A DNA stretch of 64,000 nt, taken from NCBI RefSeq assembly GCF_003672135.1, contig NC_039506.1, positions 12,958,001 to 13,022,000 on the forward strand, read 5' to 3'. The notes under the pieces are model-generated. The model was given only the letters and a program-made list of their open reading frames with translations. It did not search any database and was not told where the DNA came from. Made by a program: the position numbers and the translations under genes. The DNA comes from Ooceraea biroi. Its lineage: Eukaryota > Arthropoda > Insecta > Hymenoptera > Formicidae. How positions within the stretch are numbered: position 1 is the stretch's first letter; each line of letters opens with the position of its first letter. Of the stretch, positions 9,531 through 19,062 are shown in pieces.

Positions 9531-12500
9531 GTAATACGCAAGAAAAAAGCTTTACGGCAATCACAAAGCAATCATATCAGTATAAATAATGAAGACGACT
9601 TTGACATAGGTGAGATAAAATAATAGTAATGTACTGATAAAATTGATGTGATATGTAACATACTATATTGGATTGATTGAAAAGTCCAAGAGAATGATTT
9701 TAGCAAACTTTAAGACTGACATTATATATTAAGTATTAATACAAAGTTTCGCACTTGAAGTTTGTTTAAAAACTTTGCACGGATTTTCCTGTAACGCAAT
9801 ATAATAATTTTGCTATTTTATATAAATTGTATTTAACAAAAACTTTGGTAATTATTTAGTTTAACGGAGCAACCTCGGATGACCTTGACCTTGACATATA
9901 TTATAGAAGTCACCCTCTTGAGTGACCTTCAAAAGGTTTTAGCCGTCGCTCACTGTTTATTAAAAAGTTATTAACAAAAGAAATTTAATGATTTTGCACG
10001 AATTTTCAACTGTCCACGCGAAGCAAGGACTTGAGTTTGACATATATTACAAAAGTCACCTTCCCGAATAACCCGCACTAGGTTTCACCCGTCGCTCGTT
10101 GTTTGTTAAAAAGTTATTAACAAAAAAGTTTAATGAATAGAGCATAATTTTACGATATCATATACATTTACGAAAGAGTATATTTGATGGAATTTTATCT
10201 TTAAATCAGAAATAGGTTTGGGTTAGGTTAGGTTATATTTTCCGAAACTGGAGCCCCGGACCATAGACTTATAGAGATAGACCGGCCCTCACCGAAGAAA
10301 GCAGCGCAGCAACATCACGGTGCAGACATAGCCTTGTGGAGTAGACCCGTCCTTCTCTTTTAGTCGCTGGTGGGGAGAACGAACACGCCTCTTATCGTAT
10401 CTATAGATATAGGAAAGTTCAGTTCTCGCTAACTCGCAGGCTCGCAGTTAGAGAGAAGAACAGTGTATACCGAATTACTGAACGTGCATACAAAAAGTGA
10501 GATGAAATTTATGAGATTATATTAATAATGGCAAGATCGTGCTGTATCTGCAAGAAAGAAGCTGGTATAGAGGAAAACGTGACTTTTCATCGGTAAATAT
10601 TCGCAGTATATATTATGCTATATAAAACGAAATATAAATATTGTCTATGTCGCTTCCATCATATTTGCAAGTAAATACATTTATTCGATGTTTTTATACA
10701 CACAAGAATATTTGAAAATTATCGTTCTTTACTTACTCTGAAAGGAGTAATAAAACGTTAAAATGTTAAGTTAGAGATTACAACTGTGAACTTTGCTATG
10801 TAGAAGATGGCAAATTTATTTAGAAGCATACAATTATATAAACTCGACTTTATTTAAAATGAAATATACCCTACTATGGCTGCGTTCGAAAATTCACTGC
10901 CAATACCGAAAGTCTATAAGTTTATGTCACGTACACTATAGACTTTCGGTATTGGCAGTGAATTTTCGAACGCAGCCATAGTAGGGTATATTTCATTTTA
11001 AATAAAGTCGAGTTTATATAATTGTATGCTTCTAAATAAATTTGCCATCTTCTACATAGCAAAGTTCACAGTTGTAATCTCTAACTTAACATTTTAACGT
11101 TTTATTACTCCTTTCAGAGTAAGTAAAGAACGATAATTTTCAAATATTCTTGTGTGTATAAAAACATCGAATAAATGTATTTACTTGCAAATATGATGGA
11201 AGCGACATAGACAATATTTATATTTCGTTTTATATAGCATAATATATACTGCGAATATTTATCGATGAAAAGTCACGTTTTCCTCTATACCAGCTTCTTT
11301 CTTGCAGATACAGCACGATCTTGCCATTATTAATATAATCTCATAAATTTCATCTCACTTTTTGTATGCACGTTCAGTAATTCGGTATACACTGTTCTTC
11401 TCTCTAACTGCGAGCCTGCGAGTTAGCGAGAACTGAACTTTCCTATATCTATAGATACGATAAGGGGCGTGTTCGTTCTCCCCACCAGCGACTAAAAGAG
11501 AAGGACGGGTCTACTCCACAAGGCTATGTCTGCACCGTGATGTTGCTGCGCTGCTTTCTTCGGTGAGGGCCGGTCTATCTCTATAAGTCTATGCCCCGGA
11601 CACATACGCTCGTTTTCAGTCCGCTTCGCGGGGGGCTTTGCCCCTCCCCCCGCCGGAGCCGGTATTACAGATTTCACTGTACAGATTTTGATCACCTGGT
11701 ACACGGCACGGATCCTGGCGGGGGGGGGAGGGGCTCCAGTTTCGGAAAATATAACCTAACCTAACCTAACCAGGTTAGGTTAGGTTAGATTAGGTTAAAT
11801 CACTTTCCTTCCTTCGTTCATATTCGTCGTTTATGTCTTTCAATATTCAAAATAACTACTATATTTTCGAAACTTCTTTTGTTAATAACTTTTTAATAAA
11901 CAATGAGCGATGGCTAAAACCTTTTGAAGGTCACTCAGGAGGGTGACCGTGACAACATATGTCAAGATTAAGGTCATTCGAGGTTGCTCCGTTAATCTAA
12001 ATAATTACCAAAACTTTTTATGCTATAGCTGCACGAAAGAAGAAAGCCTTTTTAGATTTGCTGTTAGATGAGAACGACAAAACTGACAAGCCTTTAAGCG
12101 ATGATCAATTGGTGGCACAAATTCATACATTTCTTCTTGCAGTGAGTCAAAAGTTTTATTTATTCAAAGGTTGACCAAGTATTTTGAAGTGCTGTAGCCA
12201 TCTCCCCCAATTATCCGAGAGAGATGAGCAAAACGCTTCATTATAAATATAACGGACGCAAGTGATATATAGCAGGCATACTCAGAGAGCTTTAAATAAA
12301 CCTTAAATCTTTTTGTCAGTTCAAGCCAGATAGTTAAACTAAATTAGTAACAGACACAAAAATTACTAGCAGACAGTAAAGTTTAAATGGAAATATTTTC
12401 TCAATTATTATGTTTTTTTCTACAAAACTTTCTCTTGCAAACACAATTAAAATTCATCACAGACTGAGTGATAACACAAAGTTATACAGCCAGTAGCGAA

Positions 12501-14363
12501 ATTAGAACGATTGATTATCTCTCTCATGTGGCCATCTATACCGGAATTATCTCATAATGATAATACATCAGTATATTTATAGACATTGTATGTATGTATT
12601 TTACATTAAAAACTACATTGTATACATATAGAGCCAAGATACAACTTCAGCTGCAATAATTTGGGCGCTTGTCCTCTTGGGTACTAATCTCGAGCATCAA
12701 GAGAAACTTCACGAAGAACTTGAGAAACATTTTCAAAATTCAGAAACACTGGCTAGTGAAACCGAGGTATCACAGTTAAAATATCTTGGTAGAATAGTAA
12801 AAGAGACGCTTAGATTATATCCAAGCGCACCTTTCATCATAAGGAATCTAAGTGAAGACATAAAAATAGGTACGATATACTTTTCTCTTTATTTGCCAAA
12901 AGTAACATGTATATATAGATATTTTAGAAACTTTTCTAATATGTAGATTTATTTGTAACATTTTCAATAGTTTGAGAAAGCAAAAAGTATATTTCTTAAA
13001 TGTTTTTCTTTTGTTTAATAAAAAATAAAGATAAAGATGTATAGTATAATCCCACACAGAACAAAATGTTCATTAAATATCTAATAAATATCTACATATC
13101 TATTTGATGTCCATATCTATTATGGATAACGTATCGATATTTAATAGATATACAAAATATCTATATCTCTAGAATAACTAGGGGGATATCTCTTGGATAT
13201 TTATATATTATTTATATATCCATATTCACCAAGTAATTATTGAAGATATCTAGTGGATATTTACATATTATTCACATATCCATGTCTATTACAAAGCTAT
13301 CAAAGATATCTATGGCCGGTATTCATAGTCGAATCTTATATTTCAGACCGTTTTAAGTGTATTTTCAGATACTCCATAGCCAATGAAATGATCCATACAG
13401 CATCTTCAGATAAACTTAAGACGGTCTTAAATATAAGATCCGACTATGAATACGGGCCTATAAGATGTTATTTATATCCATGGTCCATGGAGATTCCTGT
13501 CTCTGATTCACTAAGCGACCGATAGATAGCCAGGCCAGGCGTGACGTTTTCGCAAGAAACATTTGCGTTATCACCTTATAAATACCCATCCGGAAAACCG
13601 ATCCAGTACTCTTTTCTTAATATTTCTTAATAAATCATGGTGACATTATAATCACATTTCTGTCATATAGTATTTCTGCAATTAAAATTCTGTTCAATTT
13701 TTATTATTTATGTGCAATTAAATGTATATTTTCTTATTGATATTTTATTTATATTTATATCTATGTTATTTTGCAATTTTAGAGTCATGTTCCATTTATT
13801 GTCTTACACTAACGATATCATGAATGGATACCACGGAGAAATCCACTGAATATTAATATATATGCACTAGATATCTATTTAACTTATTAGAGTTGTAATT
13901 TTGTACAAAATCTTCATATATTTATATATTTTTTATCTTTTATATAAATTATGTATATATTTATTTAGAAAAGTAGTCCACATAATGTTTTGGAATAGTT
14001 ATGTTGATCCGTTTTATTTTAGGTGATTACATGCTCCCGCAAAATGTTGAAGTTGCGTTGCCAATTATACTAGTTCATCGAAATCCGGAATTTTGGCCAG
14101 AACCAACAAAGTTTGATCCGGATCGATTCCTTCCAGAAAATAGAAAAATCGGGGATCAATATGCCTATATTCCATTCAGTGCTGGGCCAAGAAACTGCAT
14201 TGGTCAGAAATTTGCTTTACTTGTAATAAAAATTGTGTTAACGGCGATTTTCAGAAAGTGGAGGGTGAAAAGTGTAAAAACTCCTGACATGATTTATCCC
14301 CACTTCTCGATCAGTTATCGACCAGGTGAAGAGGTTTTCATTTATTTCATTCCGAAGAAATAA
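9531..14363 (+). CDS. Cytochrome P450, CYP4-like, C-terminal half (partial gene)
   Basis: Exons 9531-9609, 12029-12141, 12632-12869 and 14023-14363 have matching phases (1, 0, 1) and encode 256 residues ending in TAA. CYP4-type monooxygenases are heme-thiolate enzymes of the endoplasmic reticulum that hydroxylate fatty acids, hormones or xenobiotics. Visible landmarks are RKKKAFLDLLLDEN before the I helix; SQDTTSAAI, where the usual Gly of AGxDTT is Ser; KETLRLYPSAP (the K-helix ExxR); FDPDRFLPEN; and the heme loop PFSAGPRNCIGQKFA with the Cys ligand. The first visible exon starts after a good acceptor (caattttcag). CYP4 enzymes are ~500 aa, so ~250 N-terminal residues are missing; the upstream 9.5 kb is transposon sequence. 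Either the 5' exons lie beyond the window or this is a truncated pseudogene. The visible frame is intact. Confidence 0.88.
10528..10592 (+). pseudogene. THAP-domain first exon (left arm)
   Basis: ATG at 10528 opens MARSCCICKKEAGIEENVTF followed by HR, then a GT donor at 10593-10594. C-x2-C near the N-terminus plus a phenylalanine-histidine-arginine at the exon end matches the start of THAP zinc-finger domains, DNA-binding modules found in P-element transposases and cellular THAP proteins. A phase-2 intron at this point is plausible. The remaining C-x2-H half is not found downstream before the palindrome axis. The fragment is an isolated exon. Confidence 0.6.
10877..10978. mobile_element. Hairpin MITE (TGGCTGCG family), copy 2, at a palindrome axis
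   Basis: 102-bp palindrome TGGCTGCG...CGCAGCCA flanked by TA (10875-10876, 10979-10980). Same family as 2015-2115, with the same central gtcacgt. It occupies the exact centre of the 10262-11593 palindrome. Confidence 0.8.
11263..11327 (-). pseudogene. THAP-domain first exon (right arm, mirrored, donor lost)
   Basis: Exact mirror of 10528-10592 on the minus strand with the same predicted peptide. The splice donor GT of the left copy reads AT here (base 11262), so this copy could not splice the same way. It has no further exon. Confidence 0.6.
11752..11796. repeat. Head-to-head TTAGG-type telomere-like tract
   Basis: About three CCTAA units run into about four TTAGG-type units in opposite orientation (ataacctaacctaacctaac, then ggttaggttaggttag). 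A shorter tract is at ~10219-10234 in the left arm. TTAGG is the usual insect telomere repeat, but such short interstitial motifs are common, so this may be only part of the element. Confidence 0.6.
13314..13458. mobile_element. Hairpin MITE (GGCCGGTATTC family), copy 2
   Basis: 145-bp palindrome, flanked by TAT on both sides (13311-13313, 13459-13461). It lies in the last P450 intron (12870-14022). The right end has one change (gggcc for cggcc). The preceding ~13050-13300 is an array of degenerate gatatct/ggatattt units and may be the arm of another element starting CCCACACAGAACAAAATG at ~13051. Confidence 0.75.
13494..13615. repeat. ~122-bp module with TATAAATA, copy 1
   Basis: From ctgtctctgattcactaagc to the atccagtactctttt region this matches the reverse complement of 18535-18658 closely. 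It contains ccttataaatacccatccgg, which looks like a TATA box. It lies in a P450 intron just after a MITE. Confidence 0.65.
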
Positions 14364-15698
14364 TTGCTAGCGAATATTATTATAGCTTGCACAGTGTGGA
14401 TTTATTTCTGAAGTTGATTACAATATTATTATATGTTATTACACGTCATTATTGTATTCAAAGTATCATAAGGACTGTATGTAAAATATAATTTAATAAT
14501 AGGAATACAGAAATTATTCAGATTTCAATATACCTGTTATGATGAAAATAGAAGTGATATTTTTTTCTTCTTATCACACTACTTTTCATAATGTGCTGAA
14601 TACTCTGAGGTTTAGCAGTAAATTTCTTTTCATTTTTATTGGGTTTTCCTGATTCGATAAGAAATATAAAAAAAATATGTGTTACCATTCTAAAATTATA
14701 TTTAAAAACTCTTATGAAATAAATGGGTATTTATGCAAATCAGAAAATCTCTTCCTTTATTATTAGACGGAGAGCTGGTGTACAATTTGTTCAAAATACC
14801 TTTTAAAGGTTGAAATTTTGTAGAAAGATATTTTTTCCTATCTGAATAAGATATTGAGCACCTGGCTGGCCAGTGTCGGCCGGAAGCGCACCCCTAATTT
14901 TTTTAAAACTGTAAGAAGAAATACTGACAAAAATTAAGTATAAAAGTTGAAATTTTAATACATAAAATTGTATACCTTTTTGAAAAATAAAAAAATATGC
15001 CAGGCGTCTTGGTTGGCTTGGACTTATAGACAGTAAAATTGTATTATTAATGGTATGGTACTCAAATTGTTTCATAAAGGTTGTAATTTTTACAACATGT
15101 TTCTAATGCTATGAAAGTAAGTTGAAAGCCACGCTGATCTAACAGACGGAACAGCATGAAAAGTAGTAAGAAGGTTCTACGTGAGTGCGACGGAGAGAAG
15201 ATTGTGCGGATGCGGATGCGAGAGAGAGAGTGTGTGTGTATATGGAAGGTGCATAATCCCTAACAGCACATGATATCATTCGAATATTCTATACACATAC
15301 TGTGAATGTACGTACTGAACATAATATACTGAGAACATCCCTACAATATCTCTTATAGTATATTATTTCTTGTATATTCTCACAATATACTAATAATATC
15401 TTTTACAGTATATTATTTTTCGTATATTCTCGTATATTCTCAGAATATACTTTTAATATCTTTTACAGTATATTATGTTTCGTATATGCTCCATATATTC
15501 TTAGAATATACTTTCGATTTATTCAGATAGTAGCGTATTTTACGTCATTTCCGATATTGCCGGTACCGGCTTTCTTGACTGTCGCCTGATACCGCATGGT
15601 TTTTGGTTAGTTCTCTAAGAATTATCAACGAATTTAGAGGTAATCTTTAGTTCTTTTCTAAATATTTTATTAGACATAAAATGAAGTTTAAGAATATT
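14364..15698. other. Intergenic, with a tandem repeat at 15345-15512
   Basis: Begins with the P450 3' UTR; an AATAAA-type motif is near 14717. Nothing coding is seen. About 15217-15240 is a short AG/GT microsatellite. 15345-15512 contains three diverged ~55-bp tandem units built on aatatcttttacagtatatt followed by a tatattctcagaatatact-like segment. Confidence 0.6.
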
Positions 15699-15964
15699 TT
15701 ATTTGATATAGAGATGTTATATTCTTAACTTCGCCAGTAAATTATTATTAACGTAATTAATTGATGACTTTATTTTATTCGATCATAACTGGCATTCATC
15801 TAGATGTTTTTTTAGATTTTCAAGTGTAAGATGTACACATCTAACACAAGTAACTGCGCGCCAACGGGATTTGTCAGTCTTACAACGCAGCCATTTTTCC
15901 TATGGTAGAAAGCAATCTTACCTAATAAGGAATAATTTAAATAATATTCACTGTGAAAAATATC

Positions 15965-16031
15965 ATCTCAGCCAGGGTTCGAACCTGGGACCTCCCTCAT
16001 ACCGTACGGGTGTCTTAGCCAACTTGCAGTT
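15965..16031 (-). repeat. tRNA-derived (SINE-like) relic
   Basis: On the minus strand, TTGGCTAAGACACC resembles a weak A box. About 40 nt later, CCAGGTTCGAACCCTGG forms a perfect T-arm (5-bp stem, 7-nt loop) with a consensus B box GGTTCGAACCC. The anticodon arm does not fold properly, so it is not a functional tRNA. It sits in a left-arm insertion absent from the mirrored right arm, consistent with a SINE insertion. Confidence 0.45.
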
Positions 16032-16661
16032 ACCGCCGTATAGTTAGCAGACAAATATGATAAATCTTATTTGTTTTTATTGCAATCGTTTGGGAATCGT
16101 TTGAGAAAGTTTAGGAAACCACTTTTAGAGTTTGCGAAATAATAGTTTTTTAATAATTAATGAAAATTAGTTGAGCGTATAGTTAGCAGACATCATTCCA
16201 AATAATTTTCTTTTTCGCTTATTACAACGCCAAATCATTTGGGAAATACGCCTATAATGTTTTCAGAGTTTGAGAAATAATGATTTCCCCTCAAAATTGA
16301 GTTGAAAGTCATCACCCAGACGTGCAGTATAATCTAGGGAATAATCTAGGAACTTTTTGACTATAGGCTATATAATGAAAAAAGTGTATATAATCTTTGA
16401 TATTTCTCATTGTTTTCCATTTCAATAATTTGGGAATCGTTTGGGAAAGTTTAGGAAACCACTTTTAGAGTTTGGGAAGTAATGGCTGTTTAATAATTAA
16501 TGAAAATTAGTTGAGTGTATAGTTAGCAGACATCATTCCAAATAATGTTCTTTTTCGCTTCTTTCAACGCCAAATCATTTGGGAAATACGCCTGTAATGT
16601 TTTTAGAGTTTGGGAAATAATAATTGCATCTCAAAATAAAGTTTCATGTCATCAACCAGGG

Positions 16662-16800
16662 CATCTATCACGTAACTTTTCCCCTAGGATGGAAAATGAA
16701 AAATGAAAATTTCTTCATCTCAGCAGCAAATCATAACGTAAAAGTTCACGCGAAATTTTCATTTTCCATCCTAGGGGAAAAGTTACGTGATAGATGCCCA
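16662..16800. mobile_element. Short hairpin insertion in left palindrome arm
   Basis: gcatctatcacgtaactttt at left is complementary to the sequence at the right end, with inner arms around cctaggatggaaaatg. It is absent from the mirrored position of the right arm (~18045-18065 / 19860), so it inserted after the palindrome formed or was lost on one side. Confidence 0.6.
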
Positions 16801-17054
16801 GACGTGAAGCCAAAAATCTAGGGATTTTTTGACCATAGCCTATATAATGGAAAATGTTTATAATCTTCGATATATCTCATTGTTTTCTAATGTTTTCTAT
16901 TGCAATCATTTGGGAATCGTTTGGGCAAGTTTAGGAAGGCACTTTCACAGTTTGGGAAGCAATAATTTTTATAATTAAGGTGATCCTGCAGTGACTAGTG
17001 AAACAGTGTTGCCATTTGCACAAAAATTACAGTTAAAATGCTTTTTACAAAAAT

Positions 17055-17812
17055 TTGGCAATTTGTACGCACAAGATTGAGGCGGTCCCGTATCAGAATA
17101 AAATAAAGGAATATAATGAAGATTTTCGAAGTGACTTTAGAGGCGTAATAAAAAAGAAAGGTGTATTCTCCTTTACAGAATACAGAATACATATAAACTT
17201 CCTTACTGTAATATTATTAATTTTTTATACTGGGAAAGTATATGCTTGGGTGGAAGAGCACGAGGAGACGGGCTTCGCCCGTCACCTAGTACTCTTCCAC
17301 ATAAAAAAAATAACAAAACTTTCAGATGACCAAAAGTACAGCGTGGAAGTTACAATATAGAACCTTGCTTTGCGTGGAACCTCGCTTCACATGAATTAAA
17401 AACCTGTATTTGGAATCGTACTAATTGTACTTACAATGCAAATTAGTACGATTCCAAATACAGGTTTTTAATTCATGTGAAGCGAGGTTCCACGCAAAGC
17501 AAGGTTCTATATTGTAACTTCCACGCTGTACTTTTGGTCATCTGAAAGTTTTGTTATTTTTTTTATGTGGAAGAGTACTAGGTGACGGGCGAAGCCCGTC
17601 TCCTCGTGCTCTTCCACCCAAGCATATACTTTCCCAGTATAAAAAATTAATAATATTACAGTAAGGAAGTTTATATGTATTCTGTATTCTGTAAAGAAGA
17701 ATACACCTTTCTTTTTTATTACGCCTCTAAAGTCACTTCGAAAATCTTCATTATATTCCTTTATTTTATTTTGATACGGGACCGCCTCAATCTTGTACGT
17801 ACAAATTGCCAA
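17055..17812. repeat. Palindrome core with mirrored 101-codon open frames
   Basis: 17055-17360 (+) and 17507-17812 (-) encode almost the same 101-residue frame (MAICT(H/Y)KIEAVPYQNKIKEY at the start), differing at two residues I can see. Because the arms are copies, the similarity alone is not evidence of coding. I recognise no domain. The C-terminal part covers the gggcttcgccc hairpin shared with 8.6 kb. I favour non-coding. Confidence 0.5.
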
Positions 17813-18192
17813 ATTTTTGTAAAAAGCATTTTAACTGTAATTTTTGTGCAAATGGCAACACTGTTTCACTAGTCACTGCAGGATCACCTTAATTATAAAA
17901 ATTATTGCTTCTCAAACTGTGAAAGTGCCTTCCTAAACTTGCCCAAACGATTCCCAAATGATTGCAATAGAAAACATTAGAAAACAATGAGATATATCGA
18001 AGATTATAAACATTTTCCATTATATAGGCTATGGTCAAAAAATCCCTAGCGTTTTGGCTTGAACCCATACAGCACCGATTAATACAGAAAGCTTTCAGGA
18101 AGGTTTTAAAATCAGTTCAAGATTTCACATTTCATATGCAACATTTCTGAAAGGATTCCGCAATATGTCATATGAAATGTTGTAATAGAAAT

Positions 18193-18953
18193 CCCAGGCA
18201 GCACACATTGGTTTCAAAACCGTTTCATAAACGTTTTGTCGTAACGTTTTATAACCATTTTATTGAAACGTTTATTTAGGAGAAAAATGTCCAACGAAAA
18301 AACGTTAGGAGAAACGTTTCTTTTTCGGCAAAACGTTTCAGAAACCATCAGAAAAATATTTATCAATTCTATATATCAGTGCCTCAAAGATAGACAGAGT
18401 AAGTCACATTTTTGTAAAAAACTAGATTTTTATATTTTATGAATTACTCTCTAAATTTCGTGTAGTGGAATCTCTCTTTTGAAATATCACTTCAAGTAAT
18501 AGTGATCTTAAAAGTTTCAAAAGAAAAGAAGAAGAAAAGAGTATTGGATCGGTTTTCCGGATGGTTATTTATAAGGTGATAACACAAATGTTACTTGTGA
18601 GAACGTCACGTCTGGCCTGGCCATCTATCGGTCGCTTGGTGAATCAGAGGCGGGAATCACACGCACTTGTGTTTTTGTTTCTTATTCCATAATCGAGTAC
18701 ATTAAAACGTATGATGTAAAAATAATTAATACTCGCAAAGTAGAAATTACTATTTTTTCTATATTAATTATATAATTTCAAATCAATTTAATAAAACACA
18801 TTTTTCGTTTCTGTGGAAACGTGAAAAATACGTTTTTAAAATTTAGGTCTAAAAACGGTTTCTATTTAAACCGTTTCTTAAATGGTACTTTATGTTTCTT
18901 AGACATTAGATACGTCTAAGAAACATATATTAGGCTAACATGTGCTGCCTGGG
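18193..18953. mobile_element. Nested TIR element CCCAGGCAGCACA...TGTGCTGCCTGGG
   Basis: 13-bp perfect terminal repeats. Subterminal arrays of aaacgttt/gaaacg-type degenerate units lie on both sides (18210-18345 and 18800-18900). The middle holds the ~124-bp TATA-containing module (18535-18658). Non-autonomous. Confidence 0.75.
18535..18658. repeat. ~124-bp module with TATA-like box, copy 2
   Basis: Reverse complement of 13494-13615 with modest divergence. It contains the complement of ttatcaccttataaataacc. It lies at the centre of the 18193-18953 element, where a promoter of a lost internal gene would sit. Confidence 0.65.
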
Positions 18954-19012
18954 ATGTTTCTAAAACCTACCACATGCAATAAATTTGAAAAAATGTAAAT
19001 ATTGTAAAAAGT

Positions 19013-19017
<5 letters not shown>

Positions 19018-19059
<42 letters not shown>
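19018..19059. repeat. (AT)n microsatellite
   Basis: About 20 uninterrupted AT units, within the 18064-19860 element. Confidence 0.95.

Positions 19060-19062
<3 letters not shown>

Larger units (their letters stand above)
10262..11593. repeat. 1.33-kb near-perfect palindrome
   Basis: Base 10262 pairs with 11593 around an axis at 10927.5, giving ~666-bp arms with no spacer. The axis falls in the middle of a hairpin MITE (10877-10978). The arms are almost identical: I see a T/C difference at 10390 versus 11465, and a change at 10593 versus 11262 that alters a splice donor. Each arm holds a THAP-type first exon with its upstream sequence. Confidence 0.9.
9838..12020. mobile_element. Palindromic inverted-repeat element in a P450 intron
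   Basis: Outer inverted repeats pair 9843-~10000 with ~11880-12010 (ends AAAACTTTGGTAATTATTTA and complement). They include a motif repeated in tandem on the left (starts ~9890 and ~10036). Inside is the large perfect palindrome 10262-11593. The right arm carries an extra ~132 bp GC-rich segment (11594-11726) ending in a (CCTAA) tract. The element lies wholly in the intron between P450 exons 9531-9609 and 12029-12141, ending just before the acceptor. It could derive from a THAP-domain (P-element-like) transposon, but no transposase catalytic domain is present. Confidence 0.7.

Noticed and set aside
11752..11796. A chromosome end or large interstitial telomere
   Set aside because: Only a few units in opposing orientation, enclosed in a mobile element in the middle of gene-bearing DNA.
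15965..16031. A functional tRNA on the minus strand
   Set aside because: T-arm and B box are good, but the anticodon arm and acceptor stem do not pair; kept only as a tRNA-derived relic.
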